NCBI GenBank assembly: GCA_013396995.1
Contig: VWZP01010489.1
Location: forward strand, 497,237-561,236
Direction: 5' to 3'
Source: Dicaeum eximium
Lineage: Eukaryota > Chordata > Aves > Passeriformes > Dicaeidae
DNA: 64,000 nucleotides
Both the position numbers and the translations under genes were made by a program. The notes under the pieces were generated by a model. It worked only from the letters and a program-made list of their open reading frames with translations. It ran no database searches and was not told the DNA's origin. Positions 57,101 to 63,100 of this stretch are shown piece after piece. Each line of letters starts with the position of its first letter. The first letter of the stretch is position 1.

Positions 57101-60100
57101 TGATAGAGTCAATATTTAGGAGAAATAAAATTACAGTAATTCAATCTTACTACAAAAATACATCAGTTAGTAAAACATGCTCATTTGCTGGGAATGTGCC
57201 AAACATGGAGAGATATTAAAAAAGTTGTTACTTGCTAGATAAGTTTCCTAGAACTTAATAGCTACACATAATTTTGATAATGTTTGGAAAATAAATGGTT
57301 CCAGACCAGTCACTTACACCCCAACCTACTGTTAATCCAATATAATATATAATGGATTATATAAATCAATTTTTTAGCCTTAAAAGATTAATGATGTCAC
57401 ACAGTGATGATGAGAATTAAAAATGGAGCTGGTTATTTATGACATACATCACTCTGAAGCTGCATCACGTTTTTGGACAGCTCCAGGTTCACAGAATCAG
57501 GCAAGAGAGTGTAATGGTGAATTGGCTGCTTATAGCCAGTGTTTGTCACCACTTCCTGGGCTTTCTTGGCAGCTGTCACGCTGAACATATCCAGAGGAGT
57601 GTGATATTTGGTCTTGGAGACTTCATAATCCTTCTTGTATTCCCGATCCGACTGGATTTTGGCCACGTTCATGTAGTGAACAAGTTTGGGATCGTCCTGC
57701 AGGCTGCGGTACCCAACCTGTTTGCCTTTGTCTTTCTCGTAGGATTCCTTGTACTTGTACTAGAGACAAAGGAAAAACACCTTTACCCACTTGGGAAAGG
57801 GAAAACACACTTTGGATGGGTTTAAAACACTGAGTTTCAAAGTATTAATGCCACAGCTCATTCTAGAACCTCAAAAATGGTTTTTATGACAGCACAGGAT
57901 TATTTAGGTAAGAAAAAAAAAAAGATTACTGGATTTTTCAGCCTGTCTTGACACATGGTACATATCTCAACCCACACCTGTAACTACAAGCTCCCCCTCA
58001 CCATTGTCATTGACTCAGGCTTGCAACTCCCAGGGACATTCAACTTTAATTAAGACTATAATAATAATAAATTACTGAACAGCCTCACCAAACAATTCAA
58101 TATCCCAATATTCAATTGGGCATGCTTAAGAGAGAATGAAGAGTCACTTGTAACCTTTTGCTAAAGCAGGAGTACAGGTCTCCAGCACAGGTAAATAATA
58201 ATAAATAATGAAATGCAGGAGGGGCATGTGTTCCACTAGGTGTAAATCCTACTCACATCACTTGCAATATTCCGAGATGCTTTAGCAGCAATAATTGGAA
58301 TGGCATCTGGTTTCAGATCATAGCCTTTAGCAAGGGTTTTCTTCCAGTCTGCTTTGTAGTTAGCCTTGGAGAGAAAAAAGGGAAGAGTTTGCAGTGTCAG
58401 GAAATAGCAATTCTAACAAAGAGTTTAAGCCCATGTTCTTATTATAGGAGATTTTATTAGAGGAATTAAAATATCCAGTTTAGTCCATGTAATCTCAAGG
58501 AAAAAATGTTAATCTGTACACAAACTACAGTTCTATTATAATAAATAAATCTACTACAAAGATAACCGTGAATTCCACAAGCATTTTTACACCTTTTATT
58601 TAGAACAATTCTATCAGTGGCATTTTTGCCCTTTCTTATGCAAAAGCCTTTTTCATTTGACTAAACCTTCAGAAATGTTTTTCTGTTAGCTTCAGACTCA
58701 GGCTTTGTGCTCTAAAAGGACTGGAGAAAGCAGCCTGGCTGATTTTTTTTTATCAGTCTGGCCAGACTATTAAAATTCCAAGGCTGTTAAGGGAGATGTC
58801 AGTTTTTATCTCACTCCTGGAAGGCTGATAATGCCACCAAAAAACATAACATCACAAAGGCAATAAAATTGATACCATCAGTGGAGAGCTTCATGGTGTT
58901 GAAATTCAAAATATACTCACATCACTGATATTGTAGGCATTAACTCTAGCCTGGATGAACTGGGGCACATCAGGAGGGAGGTGGTACTTGTGAATAATTT
59001 CTTCCCCTTTGGATTTATACAGTATCTGCAAAGAAAAATAAAGGAAGATAATTAGCAGCCCAATTTCTAGATCATGAATTGAAAAACTATTTTTAAAAAA
59101 TCTAATTTCCAGGTCATGTTCTGCTGGAATAAAATTGTCAATGCAGACAGTCACCTACAGAATTATTTCAGGAGGGCTCTTAAAGCTGGAGAATGAAGTG
59201 AAGGTGGACACAGAGCAGAAACTGGGAATGTCAGAGTGTTTCCAAAGTTCACTTACATCACTCAGCTGTTTGCTGTTGATCTCTGCTTGCTTCTGTACTG
59301 GAGAGTCAGTCACTGAAGTGAATTTGGTTTGATCAGGATGCTTTTTGTAGGTGTACTGAAAGAAGATTAAAAAATATTTGTAGAAAATTCATATGAAGTA
59401 TTTTCCAAATGTTCATGGAATAAATAAAATTATTAATAAATTAAGTGCTTTTAAAGTAATAATTGAAAAAAACCATTGATTTAAGCATGTGAATGCTTGA
59501 AGTTCATTCTTAATTTTGGTACTACTGCTCTCATTTTATGGGTTTACTTGTTATAAAAAGGATTGTGCTATATCTGTTTTGATCACTAGATGTCACAAAA
59601 GGCCCTAAAATAGAGATGAATTTTTTTTTTTTAAGAAATCACATATGGCAATGAGGCCAAATTGAGAATGATTAATGTTAGCAGGGATCACTCAGTTAAT
59701 TCTTCTGTGGTGAACAACTGCTGTCCTGTACTCACATCTTTACATTGCTCCAACTTCTTGATTGCTTCATACTCTTGAGTAATGGTCTGAGGGAAGTAGC
59801 ACTTTGTCTTTTCCTCCTCATAATCTGCTTTGTAATTTTTCTAGGAACAAGAGCAACATTCAGTAAGGCACCACTACTGAGCTCTGTCTGAACTGCCAGA
59901 ATGATGGGGAAAACAGAACGATTGCCACACTTACATCACTTTTCATAGCTTCAACCTTCATGCAGTGGATTTGATGTGGGTCCTCAAAGCTGCCCACGTA
60001 GTGCCCCAAAATATTCTTCTGATATGCATCTTTATATTTTACCTGCCAAAATAACCATGAGTTGAGAAGCAAAAGTAATCAAGAGGGTCAGTACTGAAGC

Positions 60101-63100
60101 ATAGACCCCAAGTGAAATACCTACATCACTAAAGTTCTTCAGAGCAGCATCAGTCTGGAACTTGGGTGTCTCACAGTAATTCATCTTGTTTCCTTTGGAC
60201 TGTTCATAGGCTTCTTTGTATAATTTCTGCAAATCAAATAACACCAGATCATGCAGGAGATTTCACTGCAAGTTTCACCCCACCACGCTAAAAATGGCAA
60301 GAGTAAAACAGAGAAATGGTTCCAAAGAAAAGCTTTCCCACAGGATTGAGAAACAGATGACACTGTTTTCCCAGTGGTCTCTAAAAATAAGTTTTTTTAT
60401 GTTTGTAAGGGAAGACACAAAAGTCTGGCTAATGGTTTTTGAACTTCTGACACTGAGAAATATTCAATCTCTTTTCATAAAAATAAAAGAGGAACTGAGA
60501 AGACCATCACAGTGAATAACCAGAATATAATATAAAATACATAAAAGCACCACATTTATTATTATTATTAGCTGAAATTCCTTAAAACAGTAAGGTAAGG
60601 ACTGTCCTCTTGTGATTCATTATCCACAAGGATGTGAATGAACTATCCACTGCTGCTGCTACACTCATCTGTGGAGAATTCATTCTTTACCTGAATTGTT
60701 CTGGCTGGTGCTATCTCATGACAAATATGGGTCTACAAAACTAAAAATATTACAAGATCCAAAGGAGAAGCATTGTAAAGAAATGGTCAGTGTGGTTTCT
60801 GGTACGTGACTGAAAATTATGTAGCTGCACATTGATAATACTCACATCACTTAGAATATTTCCTGCATTTTTCAATTGCTTCAGCAATGGGTTCTCTGTA
60901 GCAGGGAGCACATTATAATCTGCAACAGCTTTTTTCTTTTCATAGTCTGCTCTGTATTTGAACTTGAAAAAATAAAAATTAAAAAAATAGGTTTTAAAAA
61001 TCAGTATTAAAAGCCAAATGCTCACTAACCTGTGTGATTGCCCAGAGAAGTTGTGGCTGCCCCATCCCTGGCAGTGCCCAAGGCCAGGTTGGATGGGACT
61101 TGGAGCACCATGGGATAGTGGAAGGTGTCCCTACCCATGGCAGGGATGGCACTGGGTGGTCTTTAAGGTCCCCTCCCACCCAAACCATCCTGTGATATGA
61201 ATCACAGAATGATATGTGATATATATGATACAATATATAATATACTAATATATTATATATATGATATAATTATATACTCTATGCTATAATCTCCAACTTT
61301 CCAGGAAAAATGCCTGTGTTGTTTAACTTATGGTGGCAAAGGACAATGAAAGGTCTTGTCAAAACAAAGTCAGCACAAACTTATGTGAGTCCAGAACTGT
61401 TCCCAACAGGTGGCACACAGGTCCCTCACCTTGCTGACGTTTTCTGAAGCTCGTTTGTTGGCTTCGTATTCTGGGGTTTCAGTCTGCATGAAGTAGATTT
61501 GGTCTTTCATGTTTTCAAAGTCTTCCTGGTATTTCCTCTGTTAGGAAAAGAGACAGAAAACAACTCATCATCTAATTGTAAATTAGGCACCTAAAACAGG
61601 GATTATTTAGGGAATTAGCAATGCCACAAATGGAGCCTCAGTATTTTCCAAGTGAACATAAACTGGGATAAAGCTGTTGAAGATTTTCTGCAGGATTCAC
61701 TCACCATACTTAGATTTTCTGCATTCATTTTTGCAATTGCCACGTCATAGCATGGAGTTTGACTCCACTTGCCTTTGATTTTGTTTTTATAGTCCTCATG
61801 GTAAATAACCTATAAGGAAACAAAACAATAAAATTGAATTTCCAAGACAGAGCTCCATTTTCACTTGACAGATTAATTTTTCAAAGCTGTCTTTTTAAAG
61901 CTGCTTCATATTTGACACCTGCCCTATAACTATTTTAGCAGTTATGGTCAAAAACACCTTAAATACGATTTGACCAAACCATTTTAGTATTAAGTTATTT
62001 CTCTTAGCAACTTCCCTGACCTAAAAAGGATAAACAAATCATCTCTAACATATTCCTTTAGTTCCTGGTCACATAGTATTAGGATATTGCCAATTAAGTC
62101 AGAATTTACTGGGATTGCTGCTGGAACTGGTTATAAGCAAACCCCTTTAATTTTCTGGTATTTGTGACTTCTATTATTTATGCAAGCTCATAGAAATCAA
62201 ACACTAAAAGTTCAAAGAGTTTGTCTAACAACAAAAAACATGCCTGAGTTTTGACTCAGTGTTCCAGGTGCATTTTCAGCCACAGTTGCATTACTTACCA
62301 TAAAAAATAAAACTCCTCCAATCCTTTTTTAACATTGCTAAAGAATATATATGCCAAAAAATAATCTTCAAAAAAAAAAACCTCTATTTTATAGTTGTGG
62401 AGATACCTACAAAGCTTATTATTTTATTAATTTCAAAGAACTATGGTACTGATCCTTTTTTTTTTACATGTTATAAAATTTTCATGATGACAATTTAGCT
62501 TTTCAGCTATGGAAATATAAGATTAAAGAAATTTTCTCTAAGTTAATTATTTCACCTTACAAACAGGTTCAGTGCAATTTTCTTAGCAGTTTCTCCACCA
62601 TAAGTGAGTTCTGCAATTCTCGAATCTTAAAATGCAGATAATTTTCAATACACAAGAAATTTAATTGCAATAATTCATTGTATTTTCAATACACAATAAT
62701 TTTAAAAATAAATACAAATACCAAAAAAAAATTAAAAATAATAATTGTTAAATTCTGAATGAAGTTAAAACCCAACTTCTGCATTACAGGATTATGCAAC
62801 TTGGTCCCAATTTCTCCAGCAAAAGTTGGTATTTTTGTGTGTTTTTCCTTTTGCCTTCCCTTTCCTTAGGTCCCTTTTTGCCCCTCTACCTGCAGGAGTA
62901 GGGCAGTGGGCTCTACTCACATCACTCAGCTGCCTTGTCACCTTCTTGGCCTGTTCCACATCAGGGGGGTCTGGCAGAGAGGTGAATTGTGCTTTCCTTT
63001 CATCGTGCCCCTTTTTGTAGACAATCTGAAAGGATGGAAGAAATAAATGAGTGTCACAGCATTGAGCTCTGCTACCATCACATTAACAAAAGAAGTTCTG

